Positions 8,318-17,351 of a DNA stretch of 64,000 bases are shown here, piece after piece; within the stretch, counting starts at the first letter, position 1; every line of letters begins with the position of its first letter. The notes beneath the pieces were generated by a model that saw only the letters and a list, made by a program, of their open reading frames with translations, made no database searches and was not told the origin of the DNA. This DNA is from Halomonas sp. CH40. GTDB lineage: Bacteria; Pseudomonadota; Gammaproteobacteria; Pseudomonadales; Halomonadaceae. Position numbers and translations under genes: made by a program. The stretch covers positions 3,348,001 to 3,412,000 of the forward strand of contig CP112982.1 in NCBI GenBank assembly GCA_041875495.1, written 5' to 3'.

Positions 8318-9947
8318 GAAAAATATCCTCAAGGGGCAGCTTGTAGGTATCGAGAGCGTGCGGATTCACCAGGGTAATCGCTTCCAGCAGATAGCCAGCT
8401 CTCAGCGCCAGCGCGCTGGCAAACTGCCTGTCATAAATAAAGCGTGTGGAGGTGGCAAACGAGCGCCCCAGGGCAATCGCCAGGCGCGCATCGAAGCTTG
8501 TGTCCTGGTGGCTCTTGGCAAACCGGCGAGCAAACTGATAAAGCTGGTGGATCAGGCCCATCAGCTCGGCTCTGGGCGCGGTATCCAGAATCGGCAGCCG
8601 ATAGATCGACACCATCAGCACGGACAGATCCTGTACGTAATCCGAGTAAGACGCGCGGTGCAGGTCGATAAAATAGATGCGCTCCTTGAGATCGTCATAA
8701 ATGATGTTATCGACGTTGAAATCGCCGTGAATCAGCACCGAAAACGGCGCCCGCAGCTGCTTCTCCAGGGTGCCGACATGATCAATCAGCTGATCAAAGC
8801 TCGGGCGCGTCAGCCCGCAGATAAACTGCCCTTCACTGAATAACCCCGGATGGGTATGGCGGCTTTCCGGCAGGCGTTTCCGCAACTGCTGCATGTAACC
8901 GGGCTGCGCCATTTCAGCGGTACGGGAACTTTTCCAGATTTTTCGCAGGGTTTTCTGCAGTTTGTCGATCAGCTGACGGGCGGCGTCCCATTGATGGTTG
9001 AGCAGCAGCGATTCAAGCGTATGTCCGGGCAGGTGTTCAATCACCATGGAACTCAGCTTATCGCCCTTTTCAACATGCTGGGAAAGCACCGTTGGCGCCA
9101 CCTTGGGATACACCTGATTCCACTGATCCACCCCGGAGAGCTCTTCAATCACCTTCTTGCTCTGGCCTTCCTTGTAGACGGCCATGACTTCACCGGCGTC
9201 AGCATGCTCAGCCTTGAGGGTAGCAATCGTGCTGCCACTGCGGGTCAGCGCCAAGCGCTCAACGCTGAACCCGGCATCCTGATCCGCCATGGCATGGGCC
9301 GCCTTCTTGAGCTGCTTGTAGTTCTGCAATCGCACCGCAGGGCCGAAGTTGGCCGCCAGTAAGGCATCGGCCAGCTCTGATAACAGCTGCACCATGCGTC
9401 GGATCTGAAAATCCAGCACGGCACAGGCACCGGTACTGGAAGTCTCTGGCAGGCGGGCCAACAGCTTGGGAATCCGGCGCCCAATCTTGAGGCCTTGACG
9501 GGTGTTGGCGTTATCCAGCTTGATAGTCACCAGCTTGAGCGATTTACCAATCGAACGAATGACCTTGGCATAGCCCTTGAGATTGCTCTTGAGATCATCC
9601 TTGCGGTCGCCTTTCAGGTCTTTATTCGACAGCTTTTCCAGCGACCGGATATCCGTGACTTCCAGACAGGCGTGGCCCAGCTGGTCAAGCAGGCTGGCCA
9701 GACGCTCCAGGGATTTGGATTGCTGAAAACCGGCGCCGTCAACCTTGCGCCTTTGCACGTCAAGCGCCACCGCAAGCTCGACCTTCTCCAGCAAGGTGCT
9801 GCGGTAACCTTGACGGTCAATCAAACGCTTTGCGACGGCCCCTTTGGGTTGGGTCACATAAACTTCAACTAACTCAAAGTGATTTTCAACTTCGAATCGG
9901 AGAAAATAGAAATGCTCCAGAATGGATGCGTTGATAACCTGCCTCAC
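8310..9947 (-). CDS. Large aminoglycoside phosphotransferase-like (APH) kinase
   Basis: This 545-residue protein has two parts. Residues 1 to about 240 are mostly helical and unfamiliar, with Lys/Asp-rich NKDLKGDRKDDLKSNLKGYA. The second half is a protein-kinase-like APH fold with the Brenner motif HGDFNVDNIIYD and the DFG-equivalent YFIDLHRASY. APH kinases phosphorylate small molecules. The first codon is GTG at 9947 with no convincing ribosome site, so the start could be wrong. It is first in the six-gene operon and overlaps the ATP-grasp gene, and lies 125 bases from the divergent CofD-like gene. Homologous phosphotransferases occur in other GAK-type loci as I recall them; the substrate is unknown. 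Confidence 0.78.
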   Translation of the reverse strand: MRQVINASILEHFYFLRFEVENHFELVEVYVTQPKGAVAKRLIDRQGYRSTLLEKVELAVALDVQRRKVDGAGFQQSKSLERLASLLDQLGHACLEVTDIRSLEKLSNKDLKGDRKDDLKSNLKGYAKVIRSIGKSLKLVTIKLDNANTRQGLKIGRRIPKLLARLPETSSTGACAVLDFQIRRMVQLLSELADALLAANFGPAVRLQNYKQLKKAAHAMADQDAGFSVERLALTRSGSTIATLKAEHADAGEVMAVYKEGQSKKVIEELSGVDQWNQVYPKVAPTVLSQHVEKGDKLSSMVIEHLPGHTLESLLLNHQWDAARQLIDKLQKTLRKIWKSSRTAEMAQPGYMQQLRKRLPESRHTHPGLFSEGQFICGLTRPSFDQLIDHVGTLEKQLRAPFSVLIHGDFNVDNIIYDDLKERIYFIDLHRASYSDYVQDLSVLMVSIYRLPILDTAPRAELMGLIHQLYQFARRFAKSHQDTSFDARLAIALGRSFATSTRFIYDRQFASALALRAGYLLEAITLVNPHALDTYKLPLEDIFHD

Positions 9948-10072
9948 CGTACAAGTGCCATGAATGGGAGGATGATACTATAAGTAACCTTGTCATTCCT
10001 GTGTGTTACATTTTTCTTAAATTTCAGTCAATTGCATCAGCAAGCTGAATAAAACGCCGGATAGGAAGCTGG

Positions 10073-11293
10073 ATGAAGAAACGTCGCCGGGGTCACTCCT
10101 GCCTTGATATACCCCGAGACCCCGCCAGGGGGCAGGCGTTGCGCCTGGCCAGGTACCGTAAAGCCCCCGAACTTGGGCCCAAGCTGCTTTTCTTCAGCGG
10201 TGGCAGTGCCTTACGGCGTCTATCCGAGGTACTAACCGACTATACCCACAATTCCATTCACCTTGTTACCCCCTTTGATTCGGGCGGCAGCTCCGCTGAG
10301 CTGCGCCGCGCCTTTGCCATGCCCGCGGTAGGCGATCTGCGCGCGCGCCTGCTATCACTGGCGGATGATTCGGTGACCGGGCACCCGGATGTCGCCGCGC
10401 TTTTTTCCCATCGCTTGAACGGCTCGGGGCTTGAGCAGAACCTGCTGGATCTGGTCAACGCCAAGCATCCCTTGCTCAAGGCGATTGCCGAACCCATGCG
10501 CTCACTGATTCAAAGCTATCTCGCCGCCTTTTATCGCCAGATGCCAGCGGATTTCGACCTGGCTGGTGCCAGCGTGGGCAATCTGATCCTGACCGGTGGC
10601 TACCTGATCCACAACCGCTCGCTGGATCCGATTGCCTTTCTGTTTGGCCAGCTGATCAAGACACGCGGGACGGTGCGCACCACCAGCGACGTTGACCTGC
10701 AGCTGGAAGTCGAGCTTGAAAATGGCCGCACGATTACCGGGCAGCATAATTTTACCGGCAAGGAAACCGCCAGCATCGACTCCCCGATCCGCGCCATCAA
10801 ACTCACCGGGGAAGCAGATGATATTGATACCCTGGATGCTTCCAGAGTCTGCAAGGAAACCCTGACGCTGATTGATTCCGCCGAGCTTCTGGTGTTTCCA
10901 CCGGGTAGCTTTTACAGCAGTATTATCGCCAACCTGCTGCCCAAGGGCGTCACCAAGGCCTTGCACAAAAACCCTTCACCCAGGGTCTATGTACCCAGCC
11001 TGGGCACCGACCTGGAGACACTGGGCATGACGCTAGCGGATCAGGTTCAGGTGCTTGACCAGCACCTGGCCGGTACGCCAGCGACCAAGGCCACCTCCAG
11101 GCATAGCGGGCGATGTGCCATCGACTTTGTGCTTTTCGATTCCCGGTTGCTCAGCGTTTCGGACAAGCAGGTAGCACGGATCAGCGGTGAGATGGGCGTA
11201 CAGTTGATTGACACCGACCTGGCTAACGATGCTCACGATACTCATCGCTATGACGACACCAAGCTCGCCCAGGCGCTGCTCGGGCTGACATAA
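10073..11293 (+). CDS. GAK-type CofD-like protein
   Basis: A 406-residue relative of CofD/YvcK. It contains KLLFFSGGSALRRLSEVL near residue 40 (nucleotide-binding glycine loop), HLVTPFDSGGSSAELRR, and AVGDLRARLLSLA, which are the family landmarks. CofD transfers 2-phospholactate to deazaflavin, whereas the YvcK branch is regulatory, so the family alone does not fix the reaction. Near the end, VLFDSRLLSVSDKQVARISG is unassigned. It has AGGAAG before the ATG and is transcribed divergently from the phosphotransferase-led operon across a shared 125-base promoter region. The combination ATP-grasp, HprK-like kinase, CofD-like and amphi-Trp matches the GAK gene set. Confidence 0.85.
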   Translation: MKKRRRGHSCLDIPRDPARGQALRLARYRKAPELGPKLLFFSGGSALRRLSEVLTDYTHNSIHLVTPFDSGGSSAELRRAFAMPAVGDLRARLLSLADDSVTGHPDVAALFSHRLNGSGLEQNLLDLVNAKHPLLKAIAEPMRSLIQSYLAAFYRQMPADFDLAGASVGNLILTGGYLIHNRSLDPIAFLFGQLIKTRGTVRTTSDVDLQLEVELENGRTITGQHNFTGKETASIDSPIRAIKLTGEADDIDTLDASRVCKETLTLIDSAELLVFPPGSFYSSIIANLLPKGVTKALHKNPSPRVYVPSLGTDLETLGMTLADQVQVLDQHLAGTPATKATSRHSGRCAIDFVLFDSRLLSVSDKQVARISGEMGVQLIDTDLANDAHDTHRYDDTKLAQALLGLT

Positions 11294-11314
11294 CGCTGCC
11301 CTGGCGGGCAGCGT
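11293..11314. terminator. Stem-loop between convergent CofD-like gene and putA
   Basis: An 8-bp stem, ACGCTGCC / GGCAGCGT, starts at the CofD-like stop codon. It sits in the 58-base gap between two convergent stops. There is no strong T-run, so it would be a weak or Rho-assisted, possibly bidirectional, terminator. Confidence 0.55.
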
Positions 11315-11351
11315 CATCATCGGTCACCTGTACGGATTGCGACTGGCGGTT

Positions 11352-14300
11352 TTACTCTGCCGTCGCCAGCAGGCTGGCATTACCCCCGGCGGCAGTGGTG
11401 TCGATGCACAGATGGCGTTCCACCACATAGCGCTCTGGCGAGATTACCTGGGTTTCCAGTGGCACAATCGCGCCCTCGCGCTCGGCAAGCGCTATGCGCA
11501 GCTCGCGGGTCCAGTCGCTGGAACCGGCGGCAGCCACCACATCAACCCCATTGACATAGGTCAGCGTCTGCGCAGCGATCACGCCATCCAGCCCGACGAC
11601 CGGCGCGCCCGCTTCCCTTAGGGGTTTGACCGCCTGGGCGGCACCAGGGGCAACGAGCACCACGGGAGAGCCTGCCCCCAACGCCTGCACCGCCTGGGCA
11701 ACGGCAATATCCAGAGTCGGGCCAAGGCATAGCACCGGGCCTTTGGGATACATTGCCAGCCGGTTGCTTTCACCGGTGGGCCCAGGCAGCGTCTGCGGGG
11801 TCATATCCAGCGCCGCCGTTTCGGCCAACGCCTTACGAATAACACCGCTCTTGCCAGACAGCGCCTTGCGCAGCACTTCAACCCGGTCGCGGCGCGCCGC
11901 CCAGTTGCGCGCATCCAGCTCCTCAAGGGCGGATTGTAAGCTTTGCAGCGCTACGCGTTCACCTTCAGGGGCAGCGTGTTCCTCAGCCTTGGCGGTGCGC
12001 CGGAAGCGGGTAACATACAGCGGGCCGCCTGCCTTGGGGCCGGTGCCCGAAAGCCCTTCGCCACCAAAGGGCTGGGAGCCAACAATGGCACCAATCTGGT
12101 TGCGGTTGACGTAGATATTGCCCACATGAATGCGCTCGATGATTTGCTGTACACGGTCGTCAATGCGTGTATGCAGGCCAAAGGTCAGCCCGTAGCCTTT
12201 GTCATTGATGGCATCCACTACCTTATCGATATCCCGCGCCTTAAAGGTAGCCACATGCAGCACCGGCCCGAAGATTTCCCGTTCAAGGTCTTCAATGCCG
12301 CCGACTTCAACCACCGCCGGGGTCACAAAGGTGCCGACCTCTGGCGCAGGCAGGGTTTTCAGTACCTTGCCGGCTTTTTGCTTGGCGGCCACGTAATCAC
12401 TGATCTCGGCCTGGGCGTCGGCATCAATGACCGGCGAGACATCCGTATCGGTATTCCAGGGGTCGCCAATGGTCAGGGCGTCCATAGCGCCATCCAGCAT
12501 ATTGAGCAGGCGCTCGCGGGCTTCTTCCTGAACGTAAAGCATACGCAACGCCGAACAGCGCTGACCCGCCGACTGGAAAGAAGAGATCAGGATATCGCGC
12601 ACTGCCTGTTCGGTCAGCGCGGTGGAATCCACGATCATGGCATTTAGCCCGCCGGTCTCGGCGATCAGTATCGCATCCGGCCCGGCATTTTCGGCCAACG
12701 CCTTATGGATGATCTGGGCAACCGGGGTGGAACCGGTAAAGCACACCCCGGCAATCCGCGGGTCACTGGTCAGCGGCCCGCCCACTGTGGGGCCATCGCC
12801 GGGCAGCAGCTGCAGCGCCGCTTCCGGCAGGCCCGCTTCACGCATCAGTTCAACGGCCCGCGCGGCAATCAGTGGGGTCTGCTCGGCGGGCTTGGCCAGC
12901 ACCGCATTACCGGCTGCCAGGGCGGCGGCAATCTGGCCGGTAAAGATGGCCAGCGGAAAGTTCCAGGGGCTGATGCACACAAAAATCCCTCTGGCATCGC
13001 CGGGCTCTTCGGCTTCCAGCCGCTCGCCTTCGTTGGCGTAATAGCGCAGGAAGTCCACCGCTTCACGCACCTCGGCAATACCATCAAACATCATCTTGCC
13101 CGCTTCCCGGGTGGTAATCACGGTCAACTCGGCAATGTGTTCCTCGTAAAGATCGGCAATCCGGCGCAGCACCTCGGCGCGCTTGGCTGCTGGCTGTGCC
13201 GACCACTCCCGGAAACCTTCTTCGGCGGCATCAAGGGCGCTGGCGACCTCTTCCGGCGTGGCTTCATACACCTGCCCGACCACTCGCGACGTATCCGCTG
13301 GCGATAACGCATCCCGGGCAGGCCCTTTGGGCGCCGGGCTGCCCGCCAGCATGGGCGCGGCTGTCCAGGTGGTGTCGGCAAAGCGTTCACGGGCATCAAG
13401 CAGCGGCAGGATGGAGGCGGGTTCGTTGATCCGGTAGCCGCGTGAATTCTTGCGATCCGGGGCAAACAGCTCGCCGGGCTGGCGGATCAAGGGGCTGGAC
13501 ACCGCCTCACCCAGCTGCTGCATGCCCGCAATCGGGTCCCTGGAGACTTCGCTGGGTGAGATGGATTCATCCACCACCTGATTCACAAACGACGAGTTGG
13601 CGCCGTTTTCCAGCAGGCGGCGCACCAGATAGGCCAGCAGATCACGGTGCGCTCCCACAGGGGCATAGATACGGCAGTGGGTGCCGTCTGTTTCCTTGAC
13701 GATATGGTGCAGCGATTCGCCCATGCCGTGCAGGCGCTGGAATTCATAGCTGTCCTTGTCATCACCGGCCATGGCCACCACGGCCGCGCAGGTATGCGCA
13801 TTGTGGGTGGCAAACTGCGGATAGATGCGGTCACGACGATCAAGCAGCATCTGGGCGCAGGCCATATAGCTGACATCAGTATTCACTTTGCGGGTAAACA
13901 CCGGGAAGGTTTCAACGCCCATTTCCTGGGAGAGCTTGATTTCAGTATCCCAGTAGGCGCCCTTGACCAGCCGCACCATGATCTTGCGGTTGTAGCGCTC
14001 AGCCATGGCATGCAGGGTTTCGATCATCGGCGCGGCGCGGCGCCCGTAGGCCTGCACAACAACCCCGAAGCCGTCCCAGCCCTCCAGGCTATCATCGGCC
14101 ATCAGCGCTTCGATAATATCCAGTGACAGGTCCAGCCGGTCCTGCTCTTCGGCATCAATATTAAAGCCGATATTGGCCTTGGCAGCCTGCTGTACCAGCT
14201 CTTTGGCACGCGGCAGCAGCTCGGCCATCACCGTCTCACGGTGGGTGTATTCATAGCGCGGATGCAGGGCTGAGAGCTTGACCGAGATGCCGGGGCTACC

Positions 14301-15011
14301 GCGCACGTCGCCCTTGGCCTGCTTGGCAATGGCGGTGATCGCTTTGGCATAAGCCTTATGGTAGCGAACCGCATCCTCATCGGTGCGCGCCGCTTCGCCG
14401 AGCATGTCATAAGAATAGGTATAGCCCTGCTTTTCCAGCTCACGAGCATTTTTCATGCCCTCTTCAATCGTCTGGCCCAGCACAAACTGGCGGCCCAGAA
14501 TCTTCATCGACTGGCCTACCGCCGTGCGCACCACCGGCTCGCCCATCCGCCGCACCAGACCCCGCAGCGCCCGCGTCGGGCCCTTGGGGTCGTCATCCAG
14601 TACCTTACCGGTCAGCATCAACGCCCAGGTGGAGGCATTGACCATCGAAGACGATGACTTGCCCAGGTGTGCGCCCCAGTCGGACGGTTCAATCTTGTCG
14701 TGAATCAGATCATCAATGGTTTCTGCATCCGGCACCCGCAGCAGGGCTTCCGCCAGGCACATCAGGCCGACGCCTTCAGAAGTTGAAAGCCCGTATTCGG
14801 CCAGGAAGGCCTCCATCATGGAGGGAGACCTTTCCTTGCGTACCCGCGCGACGTAGCTGGCGCCCGCTTCCGCGACCTTTTTACGTGCGTCCTCTGAGAG
14901 TTTGATACGCTCGACAAGCTCGCCAAGCACCTTGGCTTCTGCAGCGGCGTAGTTGGCACGAATGCGCGCACGCTGCTTGCTGACAGTGGCATCCGGGGTT
15001 AGCTCATTCAT
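11352..15011 (-). CDS. putA: Bifunctional proline dehydrogenase / L-glutamate-gamma-semialdehyde dehydrogenase PutA
   Basis: PutA oxidises proline to glutamate in two steps: an FAD-dependent proline dehydrogenase and an NAD-dependent aldehyde dehydrogenase in one chain. The ATG at 15011 has AAGGAA upstream (1219 residues); an in-frame TTG at 15035 would add 8. The proline dehydrogenase barrel spans roughly residues 80-470 (GFNIDAEEQDRLDLSLDI, MVRLVKGAYWDTEIKLSQEM). The dehydrogenase domain spans about 550-1010 (FTGSTPVAQIIH, GQRCSALRML, FGPVLHVATF). A C-terminal domain follows. It lacks the roughly 50-residue ribbon-helix-helix DNA-binding N-terminus of E. coli PutA, so it should not repress its own gene. 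Proline use is common in halophiles that take it up as an osmolyte. No putP is adjacent. Confidence 0.95.
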   Translation of the reverse strand: MNELTPDATVSKQRARIRANYAAAEAKVLGELVERIKLSEDARKKVAEAGASYVARVRKERSPSMMEAFLAEYGLSTSEGVGLMCLAEALLRVPDAETIDDLIHDKIEPSDWGAHLGKSSSSMVNASTWALMLTGKVLDDDPKGPTRALRGLVRRMGEPVVRTAVGQSMKILGRQFVLGQTIEEGMKNARELEKQGYTYSYDMLGEAARTDEDAVRYHKAYAKAITAIAKQAKGDVRGSPGISVKLSALHPRYEYTHRETVMAELLPRAKELVQQAAKANIGFNIDAEEQDRLDLSLDIIEALMADDSLEGWDGFGVVVQAYGRRAAPMIETLHAMAERYNRKIMVRLVKGAYWDTEIKLSQEMGVETFPVFTRKVNTDVSYMACAQMLLDRRDRIYPQFATHNAHTCAAVVAMAGDDKDSYEFQRLHGMGESLHHIVKETDGTHCRIYAPVGAHRDLLAYLVRRLLENGANSSFVNQVVDESISPSEVSRDPIAGMQQLGEAVSSPLIRQPGELFAPDRKNSRGYRINEPASILPLLDARERFADTTWTAAPMLAGSPAPKGPARDALSPADTSRVVGQVYEATPEEVASALDAAEEGFREWSAQPAAKRAEVLRRIADLYEEHIAELTVITTREAGKMMFDGIAEVREAVDFLRYYANEGERLEAEEPGDARGIFVCISPWNFPLAIFTGQIAAALAAGNAVLAKPAEQTPLIAARAVELMREAGLPEAALQLLPGDGPTVGGPLTSDPRIAGVCFTGSTPVAQIIHKALAENAGPDAILIAETGGLNAMIVDSTALTEQAVRDILISSFQSAGQRCSALRMLYVQEEARERLLNMLDGAMDALTIGDPWNTDTDVSPVIDADAQAEISDYVAAKQKAGKVLKTLPAPEVGTFVTPAVVEVGGIEDLEREIFGPVLHVATFKARDIDKVVDAINDKGYGLTFGLHTRIDDRVQQIIERIHVGNIYVNRNQIGAIVGSQPFGGEGLSGTGPKAGGPLYVTRFRRTAKAEEHAAPEGERVALQSLQSALEELDARNWAARRDRVEVLRKALSGKSGVIRKALAETAALDMTPQTLPGPTGESNRLAMYPKGPVLCLGPTLDIAVAQAVQALGAGSPVVLVAPGAAQAVKPLREAGAPVVGLDGVIAAQTLTYVNGVDVVAAAGSSDWTRELRIALAEREGAIVPLETQVISPERYVVERHLCIDTTAAGGNASLLATAE

Positions 15012-15238
15012 GGTTGATTCCTTCTGGCTGCTCAAGAACCTGGGTGCATGTAGTGGTTCGGCAGCATTGTGATTGTTAAATCATCATGCAGAAAAAGCCT
15101 GTTGAAGTTCTCAACGCTAGGCAATGTTGTTTTACCCAACCTTTGTTTTAACTCATCCTGCTTACTCAATCAGAGTGGCGCCTTTTAACCAAAAGCGCCA
15201 GATTTGGGCTTTATGTAGCCCACATCAAAGGAGCCATC

Positions 15239-15739
15239 ATGACGCTTATATTTGAGACAGCAGATGAACAACAGCGCTGGTTTGCAGTAGATGACGGGGT
15301 CATGGGCGGCGTTTCGCACAGTACGTTCAGCGTAAGCGAAAGCTGCGGCTGGTTTCACGGAAAGGTGTCATTGGATAACGGCGGTGGGTTTGCCTCGGTG
15401 CGCCGCCAGCCTGACGAATTTGAAGCACGTCTCACCCAGGCGGCCGGTATCCGCCTGACGGTAAAGGGCGACGGCCGCCCCTATCAGCTGCGCCTGAAAA
15501 GCAAACTGTTAAGTGACGCCTGCGCTTACCGGGTGATCATGACGCCACAAGCCGATGAATGGGCAACCCTGAACTTTCCCTGGCAGGCCTTTGAAGCCAT
15601 CAGGCGGGGCAGTCTGCTCAGCGACGCCCCGCCATTGGAGGCCGCCAGCATTACCCAACTCGGCTTTCTGATCGCCGACCGAACCGCTGGGCCCTTCTGC
15701 CTGGGCGTCCAGCGGCTGGAACCCTCAGGTCATCTTTAA
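15239..15739 (+). CDS. CIA30 (NADH:ubiquinone oxidoreductase intermediate-associated protein 30) domain protein
   Basis: A 166-residue single-domain protein beginning MTLIFETADEQQRWFAVDDG and containing DDGVMGGVSHSTF, the signature of the CIA30/NDUFAF1 domain, a galactose-binding-like beta sandwich. The C-terminal part (ASITQLGFLIADRTAGPFCL) also matches. In mitochondria the family assists complex I assembly; bacterial versions are uncharacterised. AAAGGAG precedes the ATG. Its stop codon overlaps the stop of the convergent MFS gene across a shared TTAA, so both end in the same 4 bases. Confidence 0.85.
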   Translation: MTLIFETADEQQRWFAVDDGVMGGVSHSTFSVSESCGWFHGKVSLDNGGGFASVRRQPDEFEARLTQAAGIRLTVKGDGRPYQLRLKSKLLSDACAYRVIMTPQADEWATLNFPWQAFEAIRRGSLLSDAPPLEAASITQLGFLIADRTAGPFCLGVQRLEPSGHL

Positions 15740-17136
15740 CGGCTGTCCGGCTTATCAGACTGAGACTCGGATTCCGACTCTGTTTCCAGCTCAGACTCTT
15801 CTTCTGAGTCTTCCTCCTGAACAGGATCGGGGTCCGGGTCCAACGGTGCCCCTTCTTCATCCACCAGCTGATGATCATAGGCGGCCTGGAGACCCGTATC
15901 CTCAGGCTGCGGCTCTTCCGCTTCTTGAGTATCGGCTACCGCTTCCTCGCTCTCGGTGATGCTTTCTGTCCAATCTGCAAAGTAGTCGATATGCCCCGGG
16001 TACACCGGCGACAGCACCGCCGCCAGAATGCCAATCGAGGCGAAAATCGAAAACGCTTCGGCATAACCGACACTTTCCACCAGCATACCCACGACGGGAG
16101 ACCCGGCTGCCTGCCCCAGCGCACAGGCCATAAAGGGCAGCACAGGCCCTACTGATAAGCGCCCCGGCAAAAGGCGGATACCGGTCATCAGGTACAGGCC
16201 GGTCAGGCTCATATAAGCCATGCCAAACACCAACGCTGAAAATATCGCCAGGCTAAGATTTCCCGGGCTGGCCGCTAGCAGCACCAAGCTGGATGACAGC
16301 ATCATCAGCATCAGGGCCTGAGTGATGGGTGGATTGTTACGGTCGGCCAGGTCACTGATGACAGCGCCGCCCAGGCCGGCAAGGCCAGCGGCAAACCATA
16401 GCCAACCGGTGTGATTAGCAGCCAGGGCGCCCAGGTTGACCGCCAGATCCGGCGCAAACAGCCAGTAGGGTGACGAGACAAATCCCATGGCAAAGGCAAA
16501 GAGAGTCAGCCGGATCAGACGTGACCACTGCAGCCGCGTTAAGGTAGGCGGCGGCGCGGCGTTAGCGGGAACGACTCTTGAAACAGAAGGAATGAAGTAC
16601 CAGGCTGCGACCACCCCCAGAACCGCCAGAAAGGCAAAGCCTTCATAGGTAACCCGCCAGGCATCTGCCAGGAAGACCACGGTGGGTACCGCCACCATGA
16701 TGCCAACGCTGGTACCCGCGTTCATTATCGAACTGACCCGCCCGTGCATGCTGCGGCTGACTACAGACTGCATGGCTGCCGACAGAGCAGGCATCATCAA
16801 ACCGGTGCAGATACCGCAAACAAACACACCTGTGCCCAGCATGATGGCATCCGAGGACTCGCTGACCAGCCCCAGCCCCACCACGCCCAAGAGGCCTGAC
16901 AGCACTGCCAGATAACGCGCCCCCATGAGATTGGCTGCAAGCGGCGCCACGGCAGTCGCCAGTACAAAGCTGATAAACGGCAATGCACCGATAACACCCA
17001 CTTGGTAGGCAGATAGCTCAAGCTCTGCACTGATTGAGGGCACGAAAAGCCCGAATGCAAAGCGCGCCAGACCGTAGCTGATGGCTACCAGTGCCGCACC
17101 GAATAAGGCAAATCCCATGCTCGACAAGGCTCTCAT
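15736..17136 (-). CDS. Major facilitator superfamily transporter with acidic tail
   Basis: A 466-residue MFS protein from the ATG at 17136, which has AAAGGAG upstream; an in-frame ATG at 17208 lacks one. It opens MRALSSMGFALFGAALVAIS and shows about twelve hydrophobic segments, ending near residue 390. The loop after TM2 (APLAANLMGARYLAVLSGLL) has a weak MFS motif. It resembles the YbfB/CynX-like group of sugar or organic-anion exporters; the substrate cannot be stated. After the last membrane span is an exceptionally acidic tail of about 75 residues (EEDSEEESELETESESESQS), common on membrane proteins of halophiles. It is convergent with the CIA30 gene, sharing the terminal TTAA. Confidence 0.85.
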   Translation of the reverse strand: MRALSSMGFALFGAALVAISYGLARFAFGLFVPSISAELELSAYQVGVIGALPFISFVLATAVAPLAANLMGARYLAVLSGLLGVVGLGLVSESSDAIMLGTGVFVCGICTGLMMPALSAAMQSVVSRSMHGRVSSIMNAGTSVGIMVAVPTVVFLADAWRVTYEGFAFLAVLGVVAAWYFIPSVSRVVPANAAPPPTLTRLQWSRLIRLTLFAFAMGFVSSPYWLFAPDLAVNLGALAANHTGWLWFAAGLAGLGGAVISDLADRNNPPITQALMLMMLSSSLVLLAASPGNLSLAIFSALVFGMAYMSLTGLYLMTGIRLLPGRLSVGPVLPFMACALGQAAGSPVVGMLVESVGYAEAFSIFASIGILAAVLSPVYPGHIDYFADWTESITESEEAVADTQEAEEPQPEDTGLQAAYDHQLVDEEGAPLDPDPDPVQEEDSEEESELETESESESQSDKPDSR

Positions 17137-17351
17137 TGCGAGTGCTCCTTTCGGTGATCGTAATACCAAGTCGCATTCTCTCAGCGACATTCGCAATGAG
17201 CAATGCAAGAATAATTCAAGCCGCCAGCCGGAATCATTACGCCAACCAATGGTCAGTCGTACACGTTAGTTATCAGCAATTTTCAGGCCAACTTCTCACA
17301 GATAGACGCTCTTTGAATTCAAACATTTTACGAAAGCATAGGACGGCAAGG

